Shown: positions 19,217-28,086, counted from the first letter of the stretch. The stretch is DNA of 64,000 bases from Roseospira marina (GCF_014197855.1 NZ_JACIGJ010000001.1:372001-436000); one strand, 5' to 3'. The notes: generated by a model not told the origin, from the letters alone. Numbers and translations: made by a program.

Positions 19217-21489
19217 GCGCCGGCCCCTCCTTCGTCGTCGAGGGCTTTCGGCCGCCCGCGGGCGGCTACCCGTGAGAACCAGCGGAACCCGAGCACCAGC
19301 GCGGCCAGACCCAGCAGAATGAGCAGCACCTCCGTCCAGCTCGCCGCCTGGATGAGCTGGCCGAGGCCGGCGCCGAACAGGCTAAGCACCGCGATGCCCG
19401 GCAACTGGCCGATCAGTGTGCCCAGCAGATAGGTCCGCCAGGTGATGCCGGCGGCACCGCACGCGAGATTGACCACCATGAACAGCAACACCGGGACGAC
19501 CCGGAAGAAAATCACCGTCTTCAGCGCGTGGTTGCGAACCGCCTCGACCAAGGTCCTGGCCTTGGGGAATTTCTCGGTCAGGGTGTCGAGGCCGTTCTTG
19601 GCCAGCAGACGCCCGAGTCCGAAGCCGATCGCCGCCGTGATAAGGGTGCCGATCGTGTTGTAGATCATGCCCTCGATTGGTCCGAAGACCAGCGCGTTGG
19701 CGATCATCAGCGGCAGGATCGGCGCCATGACCAGGGAGCCGAGCGCGACAAAGCCGATGCCGCCCAGCGGCGCCAGGGGATGGCCGCGCACGCCTTCGAT
19801 CCAAGCCGCGGCCCGCTCGACGGTCAGCGGCCCGTCCAGGGGCACGAACCGCCATGCGATCAGGAGGGCCAAGCCCAGGCCGGCCAGAATCAGAATCCGG
19901 CGGTAGGGGTGACGCGCGCCCTTCGATTCCGCGATATCCCCGAGGTCCGGTAGGAAGACGGCTCGCAAATCCTTGGCGTCCACCGGCGCTTCGAAGTCGC
20001 CGGGGACGGGCGAGGGCATGGACTCGACCAAATCGTCCGGGGCGTCGCCGCTCTCCACAGGCTCCAGGTCGCGCACGGCCGGATCCCCGTAGCGGTCAAG
20101 CACCGACCGCAGTGAGCCGGTCTCGTGCAGGGTGGCGCGCACCTGATCCGGTGTCGCGGCCAAGTGCTCGCCCAGCAGGGTGCATAGGATGAACGCGATC
20201 AGGTGTCGGACATCGTCGCCGCGCGCCGTGCCGGTGACCGGATCCACCAAACCCGGTTCGAGGTGATAATCAAGCTCGGTATCCAGACCCATCGACCGGT
20301 TGTTCAAATTCGCGGAACCATGGCGAAGCGCGATGTCATCCACGATCATCAGTTTCGTGTGAATCTTCAGCTTGCCCGGCCCGCGCCCTTCCAGAACCGG
20401 CGTGACCACCCTTAGCCGCCCGTAGTGGTCGGCGTTCTTGAGGACGCGCAGCAGGCGTTCCCGGCCCACGCCCATGGTCGCGGTTTCCAGCCATCCGTCC
20501 CAAATGCGGGGAATCACCGCCACGACCTCCGGGCCGTCCGGCTCTGCCAGGCGCTCGGCCAGAAGGTCCGCGACCAGCCGGGACGTCAGGTACTGGTCCT
20601 CCATGTAGATCCAATGGCGCGCGGCGCGGATATCCGCTTCGATCAGGGCGGCGATTTCGCTTACGGGCGCCGTCATTTCGTCGCCGGGGGCGGTGCGGGC
20701 CAGCGCCAGCGGGAGCGCGTCGATGTCGGGCGCCCAACCCTCCGGCCAGGCCGAGGGCAGAAACGGCGTGGGCTTCGGCGGTTCGGCCTCTCCGGTGACG
20801 CGCGCCCAGCGGGCGCGGAGCATCGCGCCCAGCTCGCCCGCGACCGGTCCCTCCATCATCGCCTGCATGTCGTGAAACGCGGGGTAGGGTTCGCCACTGG
20901 TCGGCAAGCGCCGCCGGGTATCGTCCATATAATGCGAGGAGGTGTCCCAGCGCGCCGGGGCCAGATCCAGCCCGCCCATGAACGCCAGCCGATCGTCGAT
21001 CACGACGACTTTCTCATGGTGCGCCCCCTCCACCGGCCCCGTGCCGTCCAGGCGCAGGGTCATGCGGGGGTTGGGATTCCAGTTCTGTCGCCATGCCGGC
21101 AACAGCTCCCGATCCGAGGCATAGAGCACCGGGAAGTCCCAGAGCAGCACGCGCACGTGCAACGCGGGCCGCGCTTCCGTGAGCGCGCGCAGCAACTCCG
21201 CCAGACGCACGGGCCATCCGTCGTCCGGCGGCGGAGCTTCTGGGTCGACCAGAGGAATCGTGCTGGAAATGTCCCAGGCTGAGATCAGAACCTGTTCGCG
21301 GGCCGCGATCAGGACCTGCCGCAGGGCGGCAAAGTAGGCGGCGCCGTCGACCAGGAAACGGAAGCGATCGGCCCGCGTGATCTTCCAGCACGTGGTTCCG
21401 GGGTGGGCCAGGGGGGGCGGCAGATCGGCGAAGGATTCAACGGATCCACCGCCCGGCCCGGCAATCTGTTCGGGTGTATCAGGCGTCAT
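19213..21489 (-). CDS. Phospholipase D-like / VTT (DedA-like) membrane fusion protein
   Basis: A 758-residue fusion. Residues about 30-480 are a two-repeat phospholipase D domain with both HxKxxxxD motifs: H158-E-K160...D165 (HHEKVVVIDD) and H377-T-K379...D384 (IHTKLMIVDD) followed by GSANLNNRSMG. Residues about 525-545 form a transmembrane helix. From about 570 to 740 there is a VTT/SNARE-associated domain with several helices and the typical PILPLMIANALVFG and FFRVVPVLLFMVVNLACGAAG blocks. The PLD part probably acts on membrane phospholipids or cardiolipin precursors, with the VTT part placing it in the inner membrane. No strong ribosome binding site is seen at the ATG. Confidence 0.88.
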   Translation of the reverse strand: MTPDTPEQIAGPGGGSVESFADLPPPLAHPGTTCWKITRADRFRFLVDGAAYFAALRQVLIAAREQVLISAWDISSTIPLVDPEAPPPDDGWPVRLAELLRALTEARPALHVRVLLWDFPVLYASDRELLPAWRQNWNPNPRMTLRLDGTGPVEGAHHEKVVVIDDRLAFMGGLDLAPARWDTSSHYMDDTRRRLPTSGEPYPAFHDMQAMMEGPVAGELGAMLRARWARVTGEAEPPKPTPFLPSAWPEGWAPDIDALPLALARTAPGDEMTAPVSEIAALIEADIRAARHWIYMEDQYLTSRLVADLLAERLAEPDGPEVVAVIPRIWDGWLETATMGVGRERLLRVLKNADHYGRLRVVTPVLEGRGPGKLKIHTKLMIVDDIALRHGSANLNNRSMGLDTELDYHLEPGLVDPVTGTARGDDVRHLIAFILCTLLGEHLAATPDQVRATLHETGSLRSVLDRYGDPAVRDLEPVESGDAPDDLVESMPSPVPGDFEAPVDAKDLRAVFLPDLGDIAESKGARHPYRRILILAGLGLALLIAWRFVPLDGPLTVERAAAWIEGVRGHPLAPLGGIGFVALGSLVMAPILPLMIANALVFGPIEGMIYNTIGTLITAAIGFGLGRLLAKNGLDTLTEKFPKARTLVEAVRNHALKTVIFFRVVPVLLFMVVNLACGAAGITWRTYLLGTLIGQLPGIAVLSLFGAGLGQLIQAASWTEVLLILLGLAALVLGFRWFSRVAARGRPKALDDEGGAGA

Positions 21490-21516
21490 AGGCCTGACAT
21501 AGGGTGTCGTGTGCCG

Positions 21517-21759
21517 TCAGGCCACCCGCAGGCACGCGCCAGCGCAGCCGTCGCGGCGTTTTACTTCATCAAGCATGGCGATCGACGGGCGTGGCGCCGG
21601 CAGGGTTCGGCCATCGCGCGCCAGCGCGGACAAGGCCTTGGAGGCCTCGTTCACGGCATCGTCCACGGTCGGGCCAACGGCACTGCATCCGGCAACGCCG
21701 ACGACGTCGGCGTGGTATCCGTCCGCGTGATGGGAAACAACGACAATATGTCCTTTCAT
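21517..21759 (-). CDS. Solitary HicB-like protein
   Basis: An 80-residue protein: MKGHIVVVSHHADGYHADVV, then a glycine/cysteine turn and VDDAVNEASKALSALARDG, the partial RNase H-like fold of HicB antitoxins. ATG 21759 is chosen because GGAGG lies nine bases upstream; an in-frame ATG at 21768 abuts the GGAGG. HicB antitoxins normally pair with a small HicA toxin and often carry a C-terminal DNA-binding domain. Here neither a HicA gene nor a DNA-binding tail is present, so this is probably a stand-alone member of unknown role. The C-terminus has two cysteines (DGCAGACLRVA). Confidence 0.55.
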   Translation of the reverse strand: MKGHIVVVSHHADGYHADVVGVAGCSAVGPTVDDAVNEASKALSALARDGRTLPAPRPSIAMLDEVKRRDGCAGACLRVA

Positions 21760-21833
21760 GACGGACATCCTCCGTACAAGAAATCAGCAATCAAAGGCAG
21801 GGGGCGCTCGCGAAAACCGCCCGATCCCCCAGT

Positions 21834-21861
21834 GATGATCTCACAATTCGGCGAGATCATC
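21834..21861. repeat. 9-bp perfect inverted repeat
   Basis: GATGATCTC (21834-21842) and GAGATCATC (21853-21861) around a ten-base centre, 75 bases upstream of the HicB-like start. An operator for that gene is possible; no T run follows, so it is not an intrinsic terminator. Confidence 0.4.
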
Positions 21862-22116
21862 GGCTCGCGATCCTTTGGAGCACATCGGCTCCACACTGGG
21901 ACCGCCTGATGCGGCAATGTCCAGCGCAAACTGGATCGGTGCTGGAACCATACGGATCGAGCCTGGAAACGCAACCCTGAAATTGAGAAAAAAATTTGAA
22001 ACACGGTTGGAAAAATTGTTTCATCACAGTGAAATATAAGTCTTTAGCGACAGGAAATAAATTTTACTTCACTTTATTTGCTTTACAGCAAAACACGAAC
22101 GTTACCGCGTGCAGGG
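21862..22116. other. AT-rich regulatory stretch upstream of ectABC
   Basis: No gene is visible. From about 21980 to 22110 the DNA is strongly AT-rich within a GC-rich chromosome. It carries TGAAAC (21997-22002) with GTTTCA (22018-22023), and just after it another loose dyad with outer arms GTGAA and TTCAC (about 22029-22071). This looks like a binding region for a silencer or an osmotic regulator of the ectoine operon, but the factor is unknown. Confidence 0.4.
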
Positions 22117-22144
22117 TTGACAACTGCTGAGCTGAGCGTATTGT
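22117..22144 (+). promoter_or_regulatory. Candidate ectABC promoter
   Basis: TTGACA (22117-22122), 16 bases, TATTGT (22139-22144), at the edge of the AT-rich stretch and about 245 bases before ectA. The long leader could hold further control sites. Another start nearer the gene is possible. Confidence 0.4.
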
Positions 22145-22388
22145 TCTGTCCATCCAAGCGCGACGCCCGCCGAACTCGATATGGGTGTCGCACGTTGGGG
22201 CCCGGCCGACGCTCAAGGCGTTCGGGGTCCGGTGTCAGCGTCCTCTTGATCGGGGACCGACGGGGTTCGCGAATATAGTGCGACGACCGTCATATTACTG
22301 ACACGAACACGCACAAGACCCGGGGCCGATCCGCGGCAACCGGGCGCCGTGCCACTCCTGGCTTGCCTCAAGATACGAGGGATCGACG

Positions 22389-22967
22389 ATGACCGACGCA
22401 TCTGTCTCCCCCATCCGGAGCACCACTCCGACCCCCACCACTCCGACGCCACCCGCCATCAAACTGCGCCGTCCGACGGGCGAGGACGGTGCCACGATCT
22501 GGCAACTGGCGCGCGACAGCGGGAAACTGGACTTAAATTCGCCCTATGCTTACATGATGATGAGCCACTTCTTTCCGGACACCTGCGTTGTTGCGGAAAT
22601 CGACGGGGAGCCCGTGGGGTCCGTGGTCGGGTTCGCGCCGCCGGCGCGTCCGAACGCTTTGTTCGTCTGGCAGGTCACCACGACCGAGCGCGTGCGCGGC
22701 CAGGGCCTCGCCTCCCGCATGATCGAGCACCTGCTGTGGAATGCGCCGCTGAAAGGGCAGGCCCGCTGGCTGGAAGCGACCGTAACCCCCTCCAACGAAC
22801 CGTCCGCGCGGCTGTTCAAGGGCATCGCACGGCGTCATGGCGTGGCCTGCGAGGTGGCGCCGTTGTTCGAGGAGGACTCGTTCCCGTGCCCGACTCAGAC
22901 CGACGCGACGTTCGAACCTGAGCACCTGTTCCGGATCGGTCCGCTGCGGCAGGCGAAGGCGGCCTGA
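22389..22967 (+). CDS. ectA: L-2,4-diaminobutyrate N-acetyltransferase
   Basis: A 192-residue GNAT enzyme, the second step of ectoine synthesis, acetylating diaminobutyrate at the gamma amino group. It has the family landmarks IWQLARDSGKLDLNSPYAYM (substrate side), VVAEIDGEPVGSVVGF, the acetyl-CoA loop VRGQGLASRMIEHLLW and ATVTPSNEPSARLFKGIARR. Residues about 1-24 are an unusual Pro/Thr-rich leader (TTPTPTTPTPPA) before the conserved core starts. It is the first gene of ectABC, 80 bases before ectB. Confidence 0.95.
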   Translation: MTDASVSPIRSTTPTPTTPTPPAIKLRRPTGEDGATIWQLARDSGKLDLNSPYAYMMMSHFFPDTCVVAEIDGEPVGSVVGFAPPARPNALFVWQVTTTERVRGQGLASRMIEHLLWNAPLKGQARWLEATVTPSNEPSARLFKGIARRHGVACEVAPLFEEDSFPCPTQTDATFEPEHLFRIGPLRQAKAA

Positions 22968-23047
22968 GCGCCCTCCGCCCGCCCCAGCGAATCCTCAGCG
23001 GTCCGCCGCCTCGTCACCCTTTTTTTTAACAGATACGAGATCTTGCA

Positions 23048-24340
23048 ATGCCTTCAGAGACCCTGGACGTTATCGATCGCCATGAATCGGCCGTGCGGAG
23101 CTACGTGCGCGCATTCCCGGAGGTCTTCACGACCGCCAAGGGCCATGTGATGCGTGGGGAGAGCGGCCGGGAGTACATTGATTTCTTTGCGGGAGCCGGC
23201 GCTCTCAACTATGGCCACAACGACGATGGCATGAAGAGGGCGCTGCTGGACTACATCGCCAGCGATGGGGTGACGCATTCCCTGGATATGGCGACGACGG
23301 CCAAGGGCCGCTTTTTGGAACGCTTCCACGAGGTGATCCTGGCCCCGCGCGGCCTTGACCACCGTGTTCTGTTCCCGGGGCCGACCGGCACCAACGCCGT
23401 TGAAACCGCGCTGAAGCTGGCGCGAAAAGTGACCGGTCGCGAGAAGATCGTCAGCTTCACCAACGGATTCCACGGCATGACGCTGGGATCGCTGTCGGTG
23501 ACCGGGAACGGCTTCAAGCGGGGCGGTGCCGGTCTTCCGCTCGACAACGCCGTGTTCATGCCGTTCGACGACTTCATGGGCGATGGGTTCGATGGTCTGT
23601 CGTACCTGGAGCACATGCTGTCGAACGGTGGCTCCGGGCTGGACCTGCCCGCGGGCGTCATCGTGGAGACGGTGCAGGGCGAGGGCGGCATCAACGCCGC
23701 GTCCTTCGACTGGCTGAAGCGGCTGAGCGATCTGTGTGCTCGGTGGGACCTGCCGCTGATCCTCGACGACATCCAGGCGGGCTGCGGCCGGACGGGAACG
23801 TTCTTCAGCTTCGAGCCGGCGGGTATCAAGCCGGACATCATTTGTCTGTCGAAGTCCCTGAGCGGTTATGGTCTGCCGATGTCGGTCGTGCTGGTGCGGC
23901 CGGACATGGATGTGTTCGGTCCGGGCGAGCACAATGGCACCTTCCGTGGAAACGCGCCCGCCTTCATCACCGCGACGGAAGCGCTGCGCTTCTGGACCGA
24001 TGATACCTTGTCGCGTGCCGTCGAAAAGAAAGGCGCGATCATTGAGGCTGCGTTGACTGAAATGGCCGAGCGTCATCCCGAGCTTAAGCCGCAGGTGCGC
24101 GGGCGGGGCCTGATGCGCGGGCTGGCCCTCCACGTCAAGGGTGTGGCCGAGGCGGTCTGCGCCGAAGCCTTCCGCAACGGCGTCATTATGGAGACGTCGG
24201 GGCCGGACTCCGAGGTGGCCAAGCTGCTGCCGTCGCTCACCATTCCGGAGGAGGCGCTGCGCCAGGGCCTGGAGGTCATGGCCCAGGCGGTCGATACGGC
24301 GGCGGCGCAGCAGGCCAAGGGTGCGTCTCAGGCGGCTTGA
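23048..24340 (+). CDS. ectB: Diaminobutyrate-2-oxoglutarate transaminase
   Basis: A 430-residue PLP enzyme that converts aspartate semialdehyde to L-2,4-diaminobutyrate, the first committed step to ectoine. It has the class III aminotransferase signature [19 protein letters not shown], the PLP-binding [13 protein letters not shown] (residues 238-250) and the Schiff-base lysine K269 in [12 protein letters not shown]. Length is typical. The gene follows a T8 run and precedes a 108-base spacer with a terminator-like hairpin before ectC. The start [19 protein letters not shown] matches the family. Confidence 0.96.
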   Translation: MPSETLDVIDRHESAVRSYVRAFPEVFTTAKGHVMRGESGREYIDFFAGAGALNYGHNDDGMKRALLDYIASDGVTHSLDMATTAKGRFLERFHEVILAPRGLDHRVLFPGPTGTNAVETALKLARKVTGREKIVSFTNGFHGMTLGSLSVTGNGFKRGGAGLPLDNAVFMPFDDFMGDGFDGLSYLEHMLSNGGSGLDLPAGVIVETVQGEGGINAASFDWLKRLSDLCARWDLPLILDDIQAGCGRTGTFFSFEPAGIKPDIICLSKSLSGYGLPMSVVLVRPDMDVFGPGEHNGTFRGNAPAFITATEALRFWTDDTLSRAVEKKGAIIEAALTEMAERHPELKPQVRGRGLMRGLALHVKGVAEAVCAEAFRNGVIMETSGPDSEVAKLLPSLTIPEEALRQGLEVMAQAVDTAAAQQAKGASQAA

Positions 24341-24365
24341 TCCGGACCCCCATGCGGCTCGACAG

Positions 24366-24420
24366 GGTCCCCGTTTCCCACGCGATGTCGTCGGGCGGAC
24401 GGGGACCTTCTCCTTTTTTC
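24366..24420 (+). terminator. Hairpin with T run between ectB and ectC
   Basis: GGTCCCCGT (24366-24374) pairs perfectly with ACGGGGACC (24399-24407) across a 24-base loop, followed by TTCTCC and TTTTTT. The long loop makes it a weak intrinsic terminator; it may attenuate ectC relative to ectAB or protect the ectAB message. Confidence 0.45.
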
Positions 24421-24448
24421 GTCTTATGTTGAGGGAGCTTCTTCAACC

Positions 24449-24841
24449 ATGATCGTAAAGAAACTCGAAGACCTGGTCGGAACGGCGGCGTCGGTGGACA
24501 ACGGCAATTGGGTCAGCCGGCGTTTTTTGGCGCGCAAGGACGGGTGCGGGTTTTCCATGCATGACACCATCATCCGCGCCGGGACCGAGACGTACATTCA
24601 CTACGCCAATCACCTGGAAGCGGTGTACTGCGTGGCCGGCAACGGTGAAATCGAGGACCTGGAAAGCGGCATCGTCCATCCGATCAAGGACGGCACGCTG
24701 TATTGCCTGAACGGGCACGAGCGCCACAAACTGCGCGGCGGCAGCGAAGACATGCGGATGGTGTGCGTGTTCACGCCGCCGCTGACCGGGCGTGAGGTCC
24801 ATGACGAGAACGGCGTCTACCCGCTCCTGACGGACGACTGA
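24449..24841 (+). CDS. ectC: L-ectoine synthase
   Basis: A 130-residue cupin that closes N-gamma-acetyldiaminobutyrate to ectoine. The start [27 protein letters not shown] is the family N-terminus. [22 protein letters not shown] and [17 protein letters not shown] carry the iron-site residues of the cupin barrel. Length is normal. No hydroxylase (ectD), ectR or ask_ect follows; the operon is the minimal ectABC form. Confidence 0.96.
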   Translation: MIVKKLEDLVGTAASVDNGNWVSRRFLARKDGCGFSMHDTIIRAGTETYIHYANHLEAVYCVAGNGEIEDLESGIVHPIKDGTLYCLNGHERHKLRGGSEDMRMVCVFTPPLTGREVHDENGVYPLLTDD

Positions 24842-25295
24842 TCGCATAGCGGTGCTTGTTTAGGAAAGGACTGACTCCCGCCCCTCGGCGGAGGGCGCTG
24901 GTCGCGGTGTGCGGCCCGGCTTGAAGGCGTTCTCGGGGTGGGCGTCGGGACGGTATAAAAACGGTGAGGGGAAAGGGGCGCGCCGACGGGGGCGGAGGAG
25001 CCCGGCGGCGGGCCGAGACGGAGACGGCTCGTGCCGCCGCCCCAGAACGCTCATGCCACCGTTGAGGCGACATCGACCCTGACCAGTGTGTTCGTCGACG
25101 CGGCGCGGATTCCGGTCCGCGGAACCGAGGGGCCGGCAAAGGCGTGGATGTCATTCGCGCGCAATCGGCGTATGATCCGCGACCGTGGCGCGCCGTCGTG
25201 CATCACGCTTCGGATGCATCGCACCGTCTGTCTTTGGTTGATACAGGGCTCATTTCTGGGGCGGGGTGCGCCCCTGTCCGGCTGGATAGTGCCTT
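24842..25295. other. No convincing gene
   Basis: About 450 bases between ectC and the HAD gene. One plus-strand frame (25031-25315) is open, but its protein has no recognisable pattern and it overlaps the HAD start. No clear terminator for ectC and no strong promoter were found. Confidence 0.5.
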
Positions 25296-26237
25296 ATGCT
25301 AACGCAAGGTTTTGACGCCGCCTGGGCGACCTACCTCGCCGCGGGTGCCTGGTTGCCTGCCGCGCCGCCCCCGGTCCGCCCTCGGCGCGTGCCTCATTTG
25401 GGTGCCGTTCTTGACACGGAAGACATCGCGGCCGTGGTCCTGGATGCCTACGGTGTTCTCCATACCGGGCTGCATCCGATCCCCGGCGCCGCCAACGCCA
25501 TTGCCGACGCCCGGCGGCGCGGCCTCGCCCTTCGGATTCTCACCAACGACGTGACGCATGAGCCGGCCGGTGTCGCGGCCGGTTTGCGACGTCGGGGCCT
25601 GGACATCCGTCCGGACGAGGTCGTTTCGGGCCGCGACCTGTTGCCCGAAGCCCTCGCGGAAGTGGGCGACGGAGAGGGCTGGGGTGTCATCGCCATCCAT
25701 CCAGACGAACTGGTGGTCCGCTACCCGCGCCTGACGGCGGTCGAGGGCCTGGCCACGGCGCCGCCCGAGACCTGGGATGACCTCCGTGGGGTCGTTTTGG
25801 TCGACTGTTTTCACTGGTCGACGGCGGATCTCGAGGGTTACCGCGCGCTGATGGCGCGTCGGCCGCGCCCGCTGATCATCCCCAACCCGGACGTGACCTG
25901 CCCCTACGAGGGGGCACTGACTCTGGAGCCCGGCGCCCTCGGATTGGAGGCGGCCCGGGATCATGGTGTGGCGATCCGCTTTTTGGGCAAGCCCTTCCCA
26001 GGCATCTATGCCCGCGTGAAGGCACAGTTTCCTGGCGTGTCGGCTGAGCGGCTGCTGATGGTCGGCGACAGCCCGCACACCGATATCCTGGGCGCGCGCG
26101 GGGCCGGACTGCGCTGTCTGTTGGTCGAAACCGGGCTGCTTCACGGCGAGGACCTGGACCGCCGGTTTGCCGAAAGCGGGCTTTGGCCGGATTTCGTGGC
26201 GCCCTCCATCGGAGTCACCGAAACGGTCGCTGTGTGA
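25296..26237 (+). CDS. HAD-superfamily hydrolase, type IIA (NagD-like)
   Basis: A 313-residue HAD phosphatase. The nucleophile motif is VVLDAYGVLHTG (D50), a variant of DxDG typical of the IIA subgroup. RILTNDVTHEP is motif II; an alpha/beta C2 cap covers about 95-215; GKPFPGIYARVKAQFP supplies the motif III lysine and MVGDSPHTDILGARGAG is motif IV. The substrate is unknown; members of the TIGR01459 type act on small phosphates. It stands alone, 138 bases before the next gene. Confidence 0.82.
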   Translation: MLTQGFDAAWATYLAAGAWLPAAPPPVRPRRVPHLGAVLDTEDIAAVVLDAYGVLHTGLHPIPGAANAIADARRRGLALRILTNDVTHEPAGVAAGLRRRGLDIRPDEVVSGRDLLPEALAEVGDGEGWGVIAIHPDELVVRYPRLTAVEGLATAPPETWDDLRGVVLVDCFHWSTADLEGYRALMARRPRPLIIPNPDVTCPYEGALTLEPGALGLEAARDHGVAIRFLGKPFPGIYARVKAQFPGVSAERLLMVGDSPHTDILGARGAGLRCLLVETGLLHGEDLDRRFAESGLWPDFVAPSIGVTETVAV

Positions 26238-26375
26238 CTGCACCAGTTCGAAAAGTACGGGAGGCGGTCTGATTTCGGGTCCGTTTCGATGTCGTCCATC
26301 TGCTAGACTTGCCGGGCGGCCCGCCCCTGTGGCTGGCCCTCAGCCCGGCTTCGAGGACGGCAGGAGGACGGACCC

Positions 26376-26834
26376 ATGCGAACCGCTCCGGCGATGGCAT
26401 TTGCGGCCGTCGCGCTGCTGATGACCGCAGGCCGCGCGTCGGCGCAATGGCCGGGCGAGGGGGACGGGGAGGGCGCCGCCGAGTCCGGTCGCGTACGGGC
26501 CGAACTCAACAAGGTCGAGGATATCGACGGCGCGTGCCGCAGTTTCTTCCTGTTCCGCAACCACACTCCGGTGACGTTGACCGGCTTCGAGATGTCGCTG
26601 GCGATTCTCGACACCGATGGGGTCATTGATCGCCTGCTCACCATCGACGCGGCCCCGCTGCCGGCCGGCCGAACGACTCTCAAGCTGTTTGATATCCCGG
26701 ACGTCGCCTGCGCGGACATCGGCAAGATCATCCTTCACGACATGGGCGCATGTCAGGGCGACGACGGCACGACCCGCGATTGCTTCGCGTTGCTGGATGT
26801 CTCGTCCCGCGCCAGCATCGCCTTTGGTCTGTAG
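26376..26834 (+). CDS. Exported hypothetical protein
   Basis: A 152-residue protein with a Sec signal peptide (MRTAPAMAFAAVALLMTAG, cleavage near RASA-Q at residue 24). The mature part is beta-rich with four cysteines: DGACRSFF, PDVACADIG, MGACQGD and RDCFALL. Their spacing suggests two disulfides in the periplasm. The family is unknown to me. It ends 35 bases upstream of an ExbB-type gene, so it may be a periplasmic partner of that energy-transducing system. The adjacent exbD is broken, so this function may be decaying. Confidence 0.6.
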   Translation: MRTAPAMAFAAVALLMTAGRASAQWPGEGDGEGAAESGRVRAELNKVEDIDGACRSFFLFRNHTPVTLTGFEMSLAILDTDGVIDRLLTIDAAPLPAGRTTLKLFDIPDVACADIGKIILHDMGACQGDDGTTRDCFALLDVSSRASIAFGL

Positions 26835-26869
26835 GGGGCGGCCCGCGCTGAAGCGGAAGGGGGTCTGCG

Positions 26870-27520
26870 ATGAGCAAGCTGATGGAGCTTTTGGGGGGAT
26901 GGCTGGAGGCGGGCGGTCCGATCATCGTGATCCTGGCGGCTCTGGCCCTGTCTTCCTTGGCGTTAATCGTGGGAAAGGCCTTCCAGCTTGCCGGAACCCT
27001 GAACGGCCAAGCGCGACGCGAGGCCGCCGTCGAGGCATGGCGCGCCGGTGATCAGGAGACGACGACCGAGGCCCTCGCGGACGGTCGGCGGCCGGCAGAC
27101 CGGGTGCTGGCCACCGCGATGGCTGGCCTGGATGCGGGGCTCGACCGGGATGCTGTGCGGGAGGATGTGGAGCGGCACGGAAACGCGGAACTGGAACACC
27201 TCCGCCGTCATCTGCGGACGCTGGAGGTCATCGCGACGGTCAGTCCGCTGTTGGGTCTGCTTGGGACCGTGCTCGGGCTGATCCAGTCCTTGCAGGGCCT
27301 CGAAATGGCCGGCGGGTCGGCCAACGCATCGGTTCTGGCCGGCGGCATCTGGCAGGCGCTGCTGACGACGGCGGTGGGCCTTCTGGTTGCGATTCCGGCG
27401 GCCATCGCGGCGAGCCTGATGGCCGCCCGTGTCGATCACGTGGGGCACGGCATCGAAGATAGTGTGGCCCGGCTGATGGTGGCCGCCCGCGACATACCTG
27501 GGCGGCGGGCCCAGTCATGA
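26870..27520 (+). CDS. MotA/TolQ/ExbB-type proton channel protein
   Basis: A 216-residue inner-membrane protein with three hydrophobic segments (about 16-37, 118-140 and 158-186). The conserved ExbB/TolQ block between the last two is clear: LEVIATVSPLLGLLGTVLGLIQSLQG ... IWQALLTTAVGLLVAIPA, including the Thr and Pro residues of the channel. The family converts the proton gradient to force through a periplasmic ExbD/TolR/MotB partner. Its stop overlaps the start of the exbD-like gene (ATGA). The typical assignment would be exbB, but no TonB or Tol gene is nearby, so the client is unknown. Confidence 0.85.
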   Translation: MSKLMELLGGWLEAGGPIIVILAALALSSLALIVGKAFQLAGTLNGQARREAAVEAWRAGDQETTTEALADGRRPADRVLATAMAGLDAGLDRDAVREDVERHGNAELEHLRRHLRTLEVIATVSPLLGLLGTVLGLIQSLQGLEMAGGSANASVLAGGIWQALLTTAVGLLVAIPAAIAASLMAARVDHVGHGIEDSVARLMVAARDIPGRRAQS

Positions 27521-27738
27521 CGGTCCGGCTGGTTCGAACGCCGCGCCGGGGCGCCCTGATCGCGCTCACGCCGCTGCTCGACGTGATGGTGATCCTGCTG
27601 ATGTTTTTCATGGTCACGGTGTCTTATCTCGACCTGGACGTGATCCCGATGGTCGATCATGGAACGGCGCCGGATCAGGAGCGGGCCGTGGCCGGTTCAG
27701 CGGCCGGCTGCGCCGGCGTGGAGCGGCGGAGCCGATAG
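27517..27738 (+). pseudogene. exbD-like gene, truncated by a stop
   Basis: The first 47 residues match an ExbD N-terminus: a basic cytoplasmic tail (RLVRTPRRGALIALTPLLD), the proton-carrying Asp in LTPLLDVMVILLMFFMV and the start of the periplasmic part. After about residue 50 the sequence is no longer ExbD-like and a TAG ends it at 73 residues; ExbD is normally about 140. In the same frame after the TAG there is a short ExbD-like piece (GTLDDRSLGAI). The partner of the upstream channel protein is therefore probably lost, unless the short form still works. Confidence 0.65.
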
Positions 27739-27912
27739 CACGGCACGCTCGATGATCGCTCCCTTGGCGCCATCCAGACCTGCGTGGGGCCCGGCCCGGC
27801 ATCGGCGGGCGCGGGCGTGTCGGTTCGGGACGGTGTGGCGGCGCCCATTCGATCCAAACCGCGACTTCTTCGTCCTGCCGCAACCGCAGGGTACTGTCGT
27901 GCAGGTCCTTGA

Positions 27913-28086
27913 TGGCCTCGCATTGTCGCGCAGTCGGAGGGCCGGAATGACGGTCCGCTCGTCATGGGACAGGCCACCCAGGCCGGTGTTGCCGGTTTCG
28001 TCGGTGGGGACATCGTGCGGCTTGGGATCGAAACACCGGACTATCCGGCCTGGATCCAGCTCGACTACTTCGACGGTGCCGGATAA
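27913..28086 (+). pseudogene. Coding relic, C-terminal fragment
   Basis: In the same frame as exbD, after two stops, a coherent stretch reads IVAQSEGRNDGPLVMGQ ... VGGDIVRLGIETPDYPAWIQ and ends LDYFDGAG before TAA. The VRLGIETPDYPAWIQLDYF part resembles the C-terminal domain of DUF4384-type surface/kinase-associated proteins, as far as I can recall. There is no start codon with a ribosome binding site and no N-terminal part, so it is a remnant. It shows that the exbB locus was once longer. Confidence 0.4.

Noticed and set aside
25031-25315. 94-residue open frame before the HAD gene
   Set aside because: No recognisable pattern, no ribosome binding site, overlaps the HAD start.
25299-26243. 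314-residue open frame antisense to the HAD gene
   Set aside because: Shadow; the HAD motifs on the plus strand are intact.
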